A stretch of 64,000 bases of DNA, taken from positions 1 to 64,000 of the forward strand of contig WEDG01001309.1 of assembly GCA_017591395.1 (NCBI GenBank), in the 5' to 3' direction. Made by a program: the position numbers and the translations under genes. This DNA is from Schistocephalus solidus (lineage: Eukaryota; Platyhelminthes; Cestoda; Diphyllobothriidea; Diphyllobothriidae). Position 1 is the first letter of the stretch, and the number at the start of each line of letters is the position of its first letter. Below the pieces are notes generated by a model. It saw only the letters and a list, made by a program, of their open reading frames with translations, was not told the origin of the DNA and did no database searches. Below are positions 34,539-45,075 of the stretch, piece after piece.

Positions 34539-35042
34539 TTAAAAGGCAAATTCAGCGCCGGCAGTGCGCTCATATGATGGCCTTGTCCACAAGACCATCA
34601 TGTGATAGGAAACAGGTGCAATAAACAGGATTTTTTTAGCTTTTTGGTAGATAATAGTTGCATAAGGAGCACTAGATGCCAATGCAGGCATAAGGATACC
34701 AATACTGTAGTTTGGCACACAAACAAATCCCATAGAACCAATAAAAGTGAAAACATGAGCTCCAGAAATCATCCTGGATGAAGGAGATGCAATCACTGGA
34801 ACATTTATGTTTATAAGTGTGGCGTTTCGCCTGACTCGAGTCCTAAAGTACTGAGAGTTACAGGCAAGAAAAGAAAAGTATTTATAGGTTACATGTGTCA
34901 TGCCACTCCATACCTCACCTAAGTAGTAGCTCCCGCATTCACCGCTAGTGGTGGTAATTGATGTGATACTGGCTGGATCACCCACAACAGAGTTGTTCGT
35001 TACCACAATTTGATCACCGTTATGGATATATGGTGGGATCAT
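34539..35042 (-). CDS. unrecognised coding region, downstream part
   Basis: This open frame of 167 codons ends at a TAA (34,541-34,539) and begins at an ATG at 35,042, although translation probably enters from the preceding part. It is rich in Ser, Thr, Ile and Tyr, has paired cysteines (GECGSYY, LACNSQ), and has NNS and NAT N-glycosylation sequons. It also has an RVRR basic site of furin type followed by two hydrophobic stretches (around ISGAHVFTFIGSMGFVCV and IGILMPALASS). These fit a secreted, surface or virus-like glycoprotein, but no family is assignable by eye. No transposon protein in the window resembles it. It lies between repeat C fragments at 34.1 and 35.9 kb, so it could be part of an element. 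Confidence that it is or was coding is moderate; function is unknown. Confidence 0.42.
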   Translation of the reverse strand: MIPPYIHNGDQIVVTNNSVVGDPASITSITTTSGECGSYYLGEVWSGMTHVTYKYFSFLACNSQYFRTRVRRNATLININVPVIASPSSRMISGAHVFTFIGSMGFVCVPNYSIGILMPALASSAPYATIIYQKAKKILFIAPVSYHMMVLWTRPSYERTAGAEFAF

Positions 35043-35044
35043 TC

Positions 35045-35411
35045 CTAGGTATTTGACTCGTTGAAGTTGTCACTGGTACTGATTTGCACCCACTCTGCCC
35101 AGGCAAAGTCGCATCGCTGAATGTCGAGAGGAAGGTCACTGCGCTTGTTACTTGACTGTGGGTCTGAGAAGCACGGTCTGTAATTTACGCAGGTGTCACC
35201 TCTCGCAAGAATTCTGGCCCCGTAAAACTTGAAGGCGAGCCGGGCCCCATCGAATGAGATACGACCTGTTGCTGCATGTTCGGTCATCCTCGTCCAAAAG
35301 AAATCTCCCAGTTTTGACGACGTAACTATTCTTCTCCTAATTGCACCCGATCCGGTAACTGACTGCAGACCTTTCCAGGGATAGCAGTGGGTTTTACGAC
35401 TTCATTACTTG
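35045..35411 (-). CDS. unrecognised coding region, upstream part
   Basis: I do not recognise this protein. The frame is open from just after a TGA near 35,411 down to a TAG at 35,047-35,045, about 120 codons; the first ATG in frame is at 35,287. The composition looks protein-like rather than random: Cys-Tyr-Pro-Trp near the start, a GDFFWTRM segment, alternating strand-like residues, and cysteines in CVNYRPC and QRCDFAW. This suggests an extracellular, disulfide-bonded fold (inference). A second open frame starts three bases further on. A donor at the GTACCA after CAA ATC A (about 35,079) and the acceptor CCTAG (35,049-35,045) would remove 35 nt and join the two frames. Introns of about 35 nt are a known size class in flatworms. 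A frameshifted relic is the alternative. Confidence 0.4.
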
Positions 35412-35864
35412 GCGACTGGTAGTTGCCTTTGATCTGCGTGAAACAGCAAATTCTAGTCGTGTTCTATTAATCACAGCTCCTTCTTACTATAGATAACTGT
35501 CTTTATTTGCCCGAGTTTCACCTATCAAATCCGAAACTATCCTTCCAGAATAGTCGATAATCAGCCCCGAAGAACATCAGTCCCGTCACGAGACTACCAC
35601 AGGTCACCCTATGATTTTGACCCAAACTCAATTGGCAGAAAGGGCCTAGTGCTCCGGATGACTATCCACCTTTGAGTTCCTTCTGTGCTGCACACTTAAT
35701 CCAACCCACTTCCCAAAGGACCTGTACACCTAAAACTAGCGTCAAAAATCTGGCATTTCTAACCGGACATGACCATTGCCATTGTTTGTTTACGAATGCA
35801 TGTGGCCTCAAAGTTACGTTTATATAACTCAATCGGCTTGAAAATCATGATAATCCATATGCAC

Positions 35865-36060
35865 GAGAGTTCAACCGTCACGAACGATGGAGTACATCAC
35901 GTGGTTCACAGGGGTGTGGGCGCAGGATAGTGGCCTGCACGGGAATTAGGTTAAAACTTTGTGAAGCATCTACCGCATTCGCTAGACCCTCACTTACTTG
36001 GACCTGGTACCAAGTGCCAATCAATACGACTGAAGGCGAGATCGGATACGATGACTGAAA
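35865..36060 (+). repeat. repeat C copy 9 (5' part)
   Basis: GAGTTCAACCGTCACG, a CACGTGGTTCACAGGGGTGT variant, GCATCTACCGCATTCGC and TCACTTACTTGGACC are diverged forms of the family head. Confidence 0.45.
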
Positions 36061-36309
36061 AAACTAACTTGCCCGTCTACGCGTGTCACACACGCAGGGT
36101 TCGAACACGATGGACCAGGTTTTCACAGAAATAAGAGGTGATGACCATGAAAAGTAGAAGCCATGGCAGCCTGCCCATCCATCCTGTGAGGACCGAGGTA
36201 TTCAGTAAGTTTGCAGTTTTCGACGTCAATAATTTTAATCCGTAACGATAAATTCAAGTGCTTCAGATTTTTCATAATTAAGAATACGCTGAGTGCCTTG
36301 GGCTACAGT

Positions 36310-37545
36310 CCCTGGAGTCAACCTCACTCTTTCTGACGTGCTCTAGTCCCTCCAACATCCGAACACCAGTGAATCCCACGCCTAGACACGCGATCCGGTT
36401 GGGTTCGTAGAGTGCTGCACCTGTCTTCACTGTCCTCCTCCAGGCCGTTCGGTTCCGGGCGAGGTCCTCTCGAGTCTCCGGGTTGATCTGCAGTTGCTTC
36501 AGGGAGGTCTTCAGAGTGTCCTTGTAGCGTCATACTTGACCCCTTGTCGTCGAGAGCCCATGGCGACATCTCCGTGGAAGAGTTTTTTGGGTAGTCGTTC
36601 GTCGTCTATCCTCACAAGGTAGCCACTCCAGTGCAGTTGCAGTTGTTTCAGCTGCGCGTATATGCTGTGAAGTCCTGTTCGTTCCAACACTTATGTGACC
36701 GAAATCGTGTTTTGCCATGTCAGCTGTAGTATTCCGCGGAGACAGCTGAGCTGGAAGTTGTTTAGCTTCCTCGTCCACTTTTGTTAAACCCTCCAGGTCT
36801 CCGCTCCAAACAGCAGCGTCGGCAATATGACAGCTTTGTACATCTTACGTTTGTGGCTGAGGTGAAGACTGTGTGGATTTTAGACGAAAATCTGTATGCG
36901 TCCGAAGGCTTGGCTAATTTCGGCGATCCGATGGGCGACCTCATCGTCGATTTTGGTGCTGCGAGGGAGCTTGCTACCCATGTAGATGAAGGCGTTCATG
37001 GATTTCAGCTTAAGCGCCGTTGAAATTGATGCGAGAAGCGTTGTAGTTGGTATTGGGCGACGGCTGATGCATGACCACCGATTTTTCGTGTTGATGCGCA
37101 GTCCGATGTTGTCACAAGCGGCAGCAGAGTGTTTTATGCTCATTTGCATGTCCTCTTCTGTCGTTGCGATGAGTGCGTAGTCTTCGGCGAAGAGAAGTTC
37201 GTGGATGGTGGCTGTGTATACACGCGTGTGAAAATGAATCCGCCGTTGATTTAGGAGTTTGCCATTCATCCGGTAGGCGATGCGGATCCCAGGGCGATCA
37301 TCACAGTAGGTGCCCAAAGTAGGCACGAGGATGCAGCCCTGCTTCACCTCATTGGTTACTTCAAAGGCCTCTGAGACGGCTCCGTTGTCCGTGACGTGCG
37401 CTATCATATCATCATGGAGTTGATGCACCATGTGGGGTAATCACCCGGAACAGCCGAATTTCTGCATGATCTTCCATAGTCCGTCGCGATTCATCGTGTC
37501 AAAGACTTTCGCCCCATTCATACAATCATACGGATGGTACAGACT
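36310..37545 (-). pseudogene. non-LTR reverse transcriptase fragment (finger-type element)
   Basis: On the minus strand, FDTMNRDGLWKIMQKFGC starts the recognisable RT near 37,510. Next come MVHQLHDDMIAHVTDNGAVS, EVKQGCILVPTL and IRIAYRMNGKLL, then the catalytic box LLFAEDYAL (37,191-37,165), in which the first Asp of FADD is Glu. Later frames give INTKN, DDEVAHRIAEISQAFGRIQ, a WTRKL...SCLRGILQLTWQ stretch and a KDTLKTSLKQLQINPET-like end near 36,500. Part of the palm after QGC...APTL is deleted. Stops and frame changes make it dead. This is the RT half of the family whose finger tails are at 5.6 and 11 kb. Confidence 0.82.
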
Positions 37546-38229
37546 AACTCGGTTCGTCTTCCCACTAAATAAAGGTCCTGACCCATAGTGAAATGTGATA
37601 AGCACCTGAGATGTCAAAGTCACGTTATTTAGGGAAAGCATTCCTAGCCCCCTTGTGGGGATGGCTTAACAATTGCTTTTAAATCACACTGTCGGAAAGG
37701 TGGCCATGGCCTTTACTCGCAAAATGTGTGGTTGAAAAAAAACAAGAAAAAACAGCCGTCCCCATTCCGTTCCTCCCACAGGCCACCAGCTTCAATGTAG
37801 GAGTCTGACATTTTAGTTCTCTTGCGGACACTTCGATGACAAATCCCCGAGAAGGAGGATGGCTTTGGTTTTCAAAAAACTGGTCCGCTAGAAAGTGAAC
37901 ATTGCGGCTCTTAATAAGACATGCTTCTGTTAGAAGGGCTAACGTGATGAGATGGGTGTCGGATTCGCCTGTTTTGAGTGGAGTTCCAAGGACAGGACGA
38001 TGATAAATTGGAGTGGACAGTATCAACGTGGAAGACATAGCGAGATGGCTATCCTGTCTGCCACGGGTTATAAATTGCCTTCTCAGGACCACGTGAATGC
38101 TGCTCAGTGGGGAAAAATCTGTCACTGTCGTAAATGCCCATGTCACCTCTTCAATCATAGCCAATGACTTGATGAAGTCCTTCAATAACTATCTGCATAA
38201 AACCAATTGTATGGAACACGTATTTATTG
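37546..38229 (-). other. unassigned stretch next to Penelope-like copy
   Basis: A 168-codon minus frame (37,679-38,185) has no motif I recognise. It may be the 3' non-coding part of the Penelope-like element to its right, since that element is oriented towards it. No host gene is supported. Confidence 0.3.
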
Positions 38230-39110
38230 ATTGTCTTCGGTAACCTCACTGTCCGCGTCGACGCATATTATATTAAGGAATAAGAGGCGTTCACCAGGCG
38301 ATATTTATTATGTGTCTGATGTTTTGGGTAGTTTTTCCCTACCCAGCTTCAGAGACTGGAGATTCATGTTCACCACTCTTTTTATATGCCAATCCTTGCC
38401 TTTAACTATTCGACCACCTGGCTGGTTGCCTCAGGCCCGCATCACACTGTAGTTTGTATCGCTATCACTGCCCCCGTTGACAAGCTGTGTTTTAGGCAGC
38501 CGGTCTTTTACTACGGCTCGTTCAGCCCCCGCCCTCGTTGGTGTGGAAATGATTGGTGACCCAATTTTTCTATGCCCTGATGGTCTCCTGTCAAGGGTTT
38601 CGTAAAACAGTATAGGGCACAGGCAAATTAAAGTGGCCATTTACTGAGTAGTCGTTGGACATCCAGGCTTTTTTTTATCAATCTTGACGTGTGGTCCTCA
38701 CCTCAGCCCACGATTTCAATGGCGTAAAAGTTTAAGACGTGGCCCATCTGCGCGTCCTAGGTTACCACCTTTGATTTTTGTTCCAATTTTCGTGCATTCG
38801 CGTTTGCAGCTGTCGGCCGGTTTCTCCAACATAGCTGTACATCGCGAAGCTTCACTGAAGTCGGTAGATAACGGTAAAATTCTCCTGCTTAGGCATAGGG
38901 TCTTTTGGCCGCATCATTTGCTGATGGATTGTTGAGATAGACCTGTGAACAACGATTCCGAGAAGTGTGAGGAATCTTTATAAACGGAATGCTCTGCCAT
39001 GATTTTCGTTGACAAGACTCTTCGTTCGACTATTTCGTGGCATCCACTTCCATTCAATAAACGCTCGCGGATAGTATTAGCTCTGAAAAGCTCAAGCTCG
39101 TTCAGTTTTG
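38230..39110 (-). pseudogene. Penelope-like element 2, GIY-YIG and C-terminal tail, broken
   Basis: On the minus strand, 38,878-38,765 reads FTVIYRLQ, a stop, then YSYVGETGRQLQTRMHE, the GIY-YIG nuclease core with its conserved Arg and Glu. It continues GHVLNFYAIEIVG and HTSRLIKKSLDVQ in a shifted frame. Further on, LPVPYTVLRNP and RPSGHRKIGSPII lead to the end. Upstream (39,110-38,940) NELELFRANTIRERLLNGSG is probably linker. Sequence details differ from the other copies, so it is a second Penelope-like family. Confidence 0.75.
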
Positions 39111-39119
39111 TGACTGGCC

Positions 39120-39790
39120 AGTTTATTTGATTAGGCTATCTGAACGCGTTCTTAAACCAATGCCTACTTGTTCACCCTCGGAGGATTCAACCAAAACAAG
39201 CTTCTATGGTATGGTATGCGCTGCCATACATCAAGAACGTCTCAAAAGCGACCCAAAGCATTGCTGCGGGACTACGTGTCAGAGTTACACACCGGCCGAA
39301 AGTTACCATGCGTGACATGGTCGTGAAAATCAAGGACAGATCGAATCTTAATGAGCAGTTGGGTGAAGTGTATCGCATCCCATGCCAAATCTGTTCCCAT
39401 AACTACACTGGACAGACTGGACGTATGCTTGGATCGCGCATACACGAGTATAAGCTGGTTGCGAGACGGGGTTTTGGCTTATCACAAGTGGCTATCCACA
39501 CCTAAGAAACAAGACAATCCGAGAACTGACTGAAACCTGGGCCTGTGATTAAAAATCTATCAATTGATTTATCGATCTGGCGTCGGTATACAGAGCCCTG
39601 CGCTGTTACATCCGGACTGGCATCACTGGGGTTTCATTGGACCCTGTCCCCTATAATTGTTGCTTGTTTTGTTGCCACTTTTATATCTGACGACGAACTC
39701 TAGTAAGAGTTCGAAAGCTCCAACGATTCCGGCGTTCGAAAAACCTTAATCTTTACGGTAACAGTCTTCAGAAATAAAAAGCTTACTTGA
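39120..39790 (+). pseudogene. Penelope-like element 3, GIY-YIG and 3' tail
   Basis: After MVWYALPYIKNVSKATQ and MRDMVVKIKDRSNLNEQ, the nuclease core is GEVYRIPCQICSHNYTGQTG then MLGSRIHEYKLVARRG (39,360-39,480). The frame breaks before the GHEFNFAA segment. The 3' tail contains the CTGACGA...GAGTTCGAAAGC stem-loop (39,687-39,718). It lies head-to-head with element 2. RT is missing. Confidence 0.85.
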
Positions 39791-39879
39791 ATTTAATCAA
39801 TCATAAAGGAGCTTTATAGGTGAAGACCATTTCTTACAGGCCGTATCCTAAAAGCCCGCGTGAAAATCTATCTTCTCCT

Positions 39880-39965
39880 AGCCAGAGCAGTCTTCCAGTT
39901 TATTCGACGTAATTGCTTTGCCCGGAAATGCACCAAATGAAGAGGCGCGTGGCGAACACATCGTC
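39880..39965. repeat. single arm of the 21.3 kb inverted-repeat family
   Basis: GAGCAGTCTTCCAGTTTATT, CGACGTAATTGCTTTGCCCG and AATGCACCA match the arm at 21,262-21,310. No partner arm was found nearby. Confidence 0.55.
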
Positions 39966-40377
39966 CAGCACCAATTATAGTGAACTATATGGCTGATCGA
40001 GCATCCGGCCAAGATCCAACATGATGTTTTCGAGTTCAGCAATTAAGAACGCATGCTTATAGTCCAGTGATCGGCAACCACTCTCGCTGGTGCGGGAACC
40101 TTTATTGTCAGAAGGATATGGTAGCTTATTGACTGCGTCCCATAGATACAACAATTGCCTGTGAACGAAGTACACCTATCTTATGCTGTCTCTTATGATG
40201 GGGTTGGGCGTGAATCCAAAACGTTAAACGACTAAAGTTCTTGTATAAGTGATCGAATCTACTTCACTGTTTGATGTCAATTGAAATGAAAGTGTGAGAA
40301 TTGGCGGATCCAGCCCGTTTCCTACTTTGAGACAGTGACTCTTCTGAGCATCAAATACAAAAAAACGAGTTACAGAC

Positions 40378-41905
40378 ATGTACTTCTTGCGCTTTTTGCG
40401 GGATTGTACCTCCGCGGAGGCCCGACCAACTCCAAGCCCTAACCAAGTCCTGCTTTCAGAAGTTTTGATCAGAATGGAATTAAAGGAACAACCGATTAGA
40501 AAACCACACCACAGGATGAGATTCCACGCAAGCTACTTGAAGAACTCGCCAGTGAACTCTGGAGAACTTCCTCTGGATTGGAACCTGGCGAAGATAACTC
40601 CCTTACACATGAGCAGTATCCGGGTGTCGGTGAAAAATTACAGGCCCATAAGTTTATCATGCAGCCTAGGCAAGGTTATAAAGAGGATCCTTAGCAGCGA
40701 ATTGGTGCGATTCCTAGAGGCTCATTATTTGTTATCAAACTGTCAACAGGGATCCCGAAAAGGAAATCTTGCAGGACAAATTTGCTGCAATGTCTCCAGA
40801 GCTGAAGCTGAGCTCTTGGGGATATGCAGGCGGTTCTTATCGCATTCACTGCCTTTCAAAAGGCCACAGCAAAGATTATTGTACAACCTAGACAGAATAG
40901 GGATCAGAAGTAACCACCTAAACTCGATTGGCAACGGCCTCGTGAACCGGCACCAGTTTTTCATCAGCCAACAGAGGTCAAGTTCTGCTGCGATCGAGAG
41001 TGGGGTTCCCAGGGTTCAGCACTAGAATCCAATCTGTTCTTAATTAAGGTGGACGATTGTGTCAGACGTCTGCACTATGAAGCAGCAATGTTTGCCAACG
41101 ACATTAAAATCTGCAGGGAAATTCTGAGCCCTACAGGCAAAGATAGACCGCAGATCAACCTAACTCGGTTGTAAAAGCGGTCAAATCATTGGCTATTACG
41201 GTTCAATGTTGAAAATTCTACAATGGTTTGCCTAGACAACCCACCCAGATCCGCCGATGGTCAAAGTACTTTCTCAATGGTGAAGCCTTGCAAGACGAAG
41301 AAACCCAAGAGGATCTTTGTGGGCTGACATCGACCTCTTTAAAGTCGTCATACCACTGCTCGAGCGTGACGAGGATCACAATGTATGCGTTGCACACCAT
41401 CAGGATAGTCTTTTTAGATTTCTATGAAGATCTATTCCGAAGTTTTTGGGCAATTTCTGAGGTAACATTTGGAATATACCATAAAGGCCTGAAAACTTCG
41501 GGTAGCAAGATCAGAAACTGTCTTGAAAGAGTCCAAAGGACAGCCACTAAAATGGTTAAGAGTCAAAACTCTTTACCATATGCGACCCGCCTAAAAATCT
41601 TAATCTGTTCCCTTTGAGTTATAGGCAAATGCGTGGAGATATCCTACAGACATTTTGCATTGTGAAGGGATTACATCGATGCCTGGCTTTTGAGGACTAC
41701 GTTTTGTTCGCTACCACGACCCAGCTCCGAGTACACTCATTGAACCTGCGCGTTCAACAGACGAGGATGGATGTGCGCAAGTTTTTTTTCTCGGTCAGAG
41801 TGTTCAAAACATGGAATGCCCTCCTTGCAGATATTGTGATGTCGCCAACGCTGGAAAGCTTTAAAAGGAACCTGCAGATATCTATGTTAAAAAATGAGCG
41901 GTAGC
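40378..41905 (+). pseudogene. CR1-like non-LTR retrotransposon, RT domain, broken
   Basis: The longest frame (40,378-41,025) has LPLDWNLAKITPLH, VKNYRPISL, LLSNCQQGSRKG and LYNLDRIGIRSNHLNSIG, ending IESGVPRVQH, which are the RT fingers and palm up to the SGVPQG box. After a stop, FANDIKIC (about 41,090) is the catalytic box with the first Asp changed to Asn. The C-terminal thumb and tail run in other frames: KYFLNGEALQDEETQEDLCG, ERVQRTATKMVK and then LSYRQMRGDILQTFCIVKGL, RKFFFSVRVFKTWNALLADI, ending KNER and a TAG (41,902). The 5' endonuclease domain is absent. At least two frameshifts; inactive. Confidence 0.85.
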
Positions 41906-42479
41906 GATGTGGGGTTTAAGTTAACCCTTATTATATTTAATAGTAACTCTCTAACTATTGCAACACACATGATTTCTCTGTAAACTGCACTTAATTTCAC
42001 GTTTGAAATAGGGTACTTAAAGGCCCGTGCCTATTTCTCTCAGTGAATTGAATCGAATTGATAGCACATTGTTCTATCCCACTGATGAGAAAAATGTGGC
42101 GGAATGGAATATGGCCCAGTTCGGGGATTTATTTTGATTTTTTTGGCATAGACGATTAAAATAATCCAATTTATCGATAAAAAACAAACAGCCTGTGTAG
42201 GAGATCTGTGTAGACTAGTCGGTTTTGCATAATGAAAACTTCAAAATTTTGACTATTGCACCGTCTACCCTACACCAAAAGTCCATAGCATGCTGCAACA
42301 TAAGCAAGAGGCCTGTATAATTTATATGGTTTCCCCAAAATATTGAGCGCTTAAATATCGCGAGTGGTCGCGTTTAAGGAATTGAATACACACTTTGACA
42401 GATACGATTATCTCATGTTGACCTTGAATATCGCAAACTTTTGATTGCCTTTCCAAACACGCTAAAGGTTCAACTGCAA
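41906..42479. other. HADH upstream region
   Basis: 574 bases lie between the dead CR1-like copy and the HADH start. It is AT-rich. No TATA box or initiator can be singled out with confidence. No upstream ATG in the HADH frame was seen. Confidence 0.4.
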
Positions 42480-42859
42480 ATGTTGTCTCCGAAAGTCCCA
42501 GCCAATTATGCCATACTGCTTTCTAATATGTTCGTAAAAAATATCAGTACAATCACAGTATTTGGATCCGGTATAATGGGGTCGGGAATTGCTGCTGTCA
42601 GCGCTATTAATGACCACGAAGTCCGCCTCGTTGATGTCAATAATGATTTACTTCAAAGTTCGAGGCAAAGAATTCAACAAATCCTCAATCGAACCGCTTC
42701 AAAAAAATTCCCTCAAGATAAAGCGATAGCGAAAGCATTTTTTGACAGAGCCATCTCGCGCATCTCTTTTACTACAGATACCTCGACTGCCATCGAACAT
42801 TCAACCCTAATCATTGAAGCTATAGCAGAGGATATTGAGGCTAAAAAACGTCTGTTTAG
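42480..42859 (+). CDS. HADH: 3-hydroxyacyl-CoA dehydrogenase (HADH), exon 1
   Basis: The enzyme oxidises L-3-hydroxyacyl-CoA to 3-ketoacyl-CoA with NAD+, the third step of mitochondrial beta-oxidation. This exon holds the N-terminal Rossmann fold: VFGSGIMGSGIA is the GxGxxG dinucleotide-binding loop, and VRLVDVN ends strand 2 with the acidic residue that binds the NAD ribose. The start chosen is the ATG at 42,480, giving a 317-residue product close to the 314 of the human precursor. The alternative ATG at 42,528 would leave almost no leader. The frame is open further upstream but without another ATG. About 22 residues precede the fold and could be a mitochondrial presequence, although they are poor in arginine. 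The exon ends AG with donor GTGAGC at 42,860, splitting an Arg codon (phase 2). Confidence 0.93.
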
Positions 42860-43048
42860 GTGAGCGATATTATAAAATTCCACAATTTGACCTTTTTTAT
42901 TACTGTGTCTTATATTTCACTACGTAGGTGTTACTTAATTGAGTACTTTTATAGCACACGTGCATGCACGTGCCTACATGCATGCAAGCCGCATCCACGT
43001 TATGTAATTATAGCCACCGGCCTCTTAAATACCTTCCTTCCGTTTCAG

Positions 43049-43238
43049 AAAACTTGACGAATTAGCTCCGAAAACGTGTATTTTTTCCACTAACACATCC
43101 TCTTTGCCGATAAACGATATTGCGTGTGCAATCAGTCGTCCAGAACTCATGGGAGGCCTGCATTTCTTCAATCCAGTTCCCGCTATGCGTTTGGTGGAAA
43201 TAGTTCGCACAGAAAAGACTTCGGACTCAACTATCAAG
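43049..43238 (+). CDS. HADH: 3-hydroxyacyl-CoA dehydrogenase (HADH), exon 2
   Basis: The acceptor is TTTCAG ending at 43,048. The first base completes the split Arg codon, and the reading frame then gives RKLDELAPKTCIFSTNTSSL. NTSS carries the conserved catalytic-site Ser. LHFFNPVPAMRLVEIV carries the catalytic His and its partner Glu. The exon ends AAG with donor GTAATC at 43,239, leaving phase 0. It is 190 bases long and has no internal stop in the used frame. The 189-base intron before it and the 1,453-base intron after it have canonical ends. All active-site positions that I know for the family are intact, so this looks like a functional enzyme. Confidence 0.93.
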
Positions 43239-44691
43239 GTAATCTGTGGCAACTAGACTGACGCAAACACTGTATAATCTGCTCAAGGCTCCGATCGTAC
43301 CTAAAATTAGTTAATAGTGATGCCCTTTTTCGTTCTGCTACCTACTTCACATTTTTTTTGTCTGCTTGATAATCTCGTTTAATGTGCTTGAGCAATGGCT
43401 GGCAGTAAGACCACACACTTTTTAGTAACTTATTTGTTGTCGAATTATCTAGACAGCCGATTTGTTAAGCCAAAGCAGGTAGACTAGCTTTGGGATTCAT
43501 TGGGTTCTAGGCAAGATAAGTGATGTCGAACTCTTATAGCTGAGGTAATCAAGTCGTCCTTATAGTGCTTGACCTGTTGACAAAGTGAAGGCAAACATTT
43601 GGTTTACGAGCATTTCCAAGAAAACATTACGACGTTTTCCGCGTTACAATCAGTGCAACTCTCATCACTGGGAATATACCTATACATTTATAGTACTTTA
43701 CGTGTATAAAAACATTGCTTCAGGACTTTTAGCCCGAGTTCTGGCAACTGAACACGATTCTTTCTCACTTTTTAAACAGCTACAGCATACCAGAATATGA
43801 GGTTTCTCAGAGAAAGTTTCCTCGTGACTTCTGTCTGGAAAAGAAACATTATGTACTTTCATGGTACGCACTAGCACACATTTTTACAACCTACGCAACC
43901 ACAGAAACGCCAGCGTCGCGCTCAGAACACTTTTATCAGGCATTTTACGCAGATTCGAAATTTAATTCTTTTTGAATCTGATGGCCAATAAGTCGGGATC
44001 CTCAAGGTCTTCATATACGCTCATCAGTACAGTTTTATTCGCACGCATACCCTGCGGCATTTAATAGCACTTTATAGTTCTTGTAAATGGTTTCTGAGGG
44101 GCAAAATAACTTAGAAATCACCTTCGAATTCCTTTGAATCCTATCTTAACAAATCAGAACACGGTGTGTTTTTCTATGCGAAAACGACGCCGACTGCCGA
44201 AAGCAATCGTCAGACGTATAAATAACCCGCGATTAAAAGATATTAAGGCTACATTTTGGTGCTATCTAAGCGACCCCTTTTGCAAGAGCACTCCCAAAGA
44301 CATTTGTTCGGACATTTTACGCAGATTGTTTCGATCCCTCTTATCAATTATATCCTTCCAATGTCCCATTCGTCAGCCTTTGTGCGTTTACTTGGCTACT
44401 TTCTATTACCCTAAATGATTTATTGAAGTTTGAACGCAGGGCTCATTGATAATCTCAGTTATTTGTGCTCGAGGGGCTGACGAGAAAAGGGTCGTGTATT
44501 CACGTCGTCAAATTCTGAACACTGTTCTGGGGTAACAGTATAGCTGATGCGGCACTACTATTCCGGCCTCCCGTCCAAAGTGTAAGACCATCACTCAACC
44601 ACATTTCTTACGAAAAATTTAAAATCATTAAAATTGTCGTACACATTTTCTCTAATAGTATATACGTCTATAGCTCTTTCTTTCTCCGTAG

Positions 44692-45075
44692 TTCCTCTGT
44701 GACTTTGCAAAATCCCTCGGAAAGACCGTGGTTATGTGCAAAGACACACCAGGTTTCATAGTGAATAGGCTCTTAGTGCCCTACTTGGTGGAGGCTGTCC
44801 GAATGTACGAACGTGGCGATGCGTCCATCGCCGACATCGACACCGCTATGCGTCTGGGCGCCGGCTATCCAATGGGACCTTTTGAGCTGTCTGATTACGT
44901 TGGTCTGGACACAATGAACTCCATCCTCTCCGGATGGGCCGCCAACTACCCCGACGAGCCGGCCTTCAAATTGTGCAAAACTATGCAGGAAATGGTGAAG
45001 ACTGGGCGCCTAGGCAAAAAGTCGGGTCATGGATTTTACAAGTACGACGAGAAGGGTCATATCGTTTCGAACTAG
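44692..45075 (+). CDS. HADH: 3-hydroxyacyl-CoA dehydrogenase (HADH), exon 3
   Basis: The acceptor is CCGTAG ending at 44,691, and the exon opens [11 protein letters not shown] in phase 0, continuing directly from exon 2. It encodes the helical C-terminal dimerisation domain: [17 protein letters not shown] (with the conserved active-site Asn), [24 protein letters not shown] and DYVGLDT. It finishes with [12 protein letters not shown] and a short tail ending in Asn at a TAG stop (45,073-45,075). The three exons total 954 bases including the stop. No frameshift or internal stop is present. Bases 45,076 onward hold no obvious close AATAAA signal. Confidence 0.95.
   Translation, partial: FLCDFAKSLGKTVVMCKDTPGFIVNRLLVPYLVEAVRMYERGDASIADIDTAMRLGAGYPMGPFELSDYVGLDTMNSILSGWAANYPDEPAFKLCKTMQEMVKTGRLGKKSGHGFYKYDEKGHIVSN

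Noticed and set aside
37679..38185. 168-codon minus-strand frame as a host gene
   Set aside because: It lies just beyond a Penelope-like element in its 3' direction and has no recognisable domain; left unassigned.
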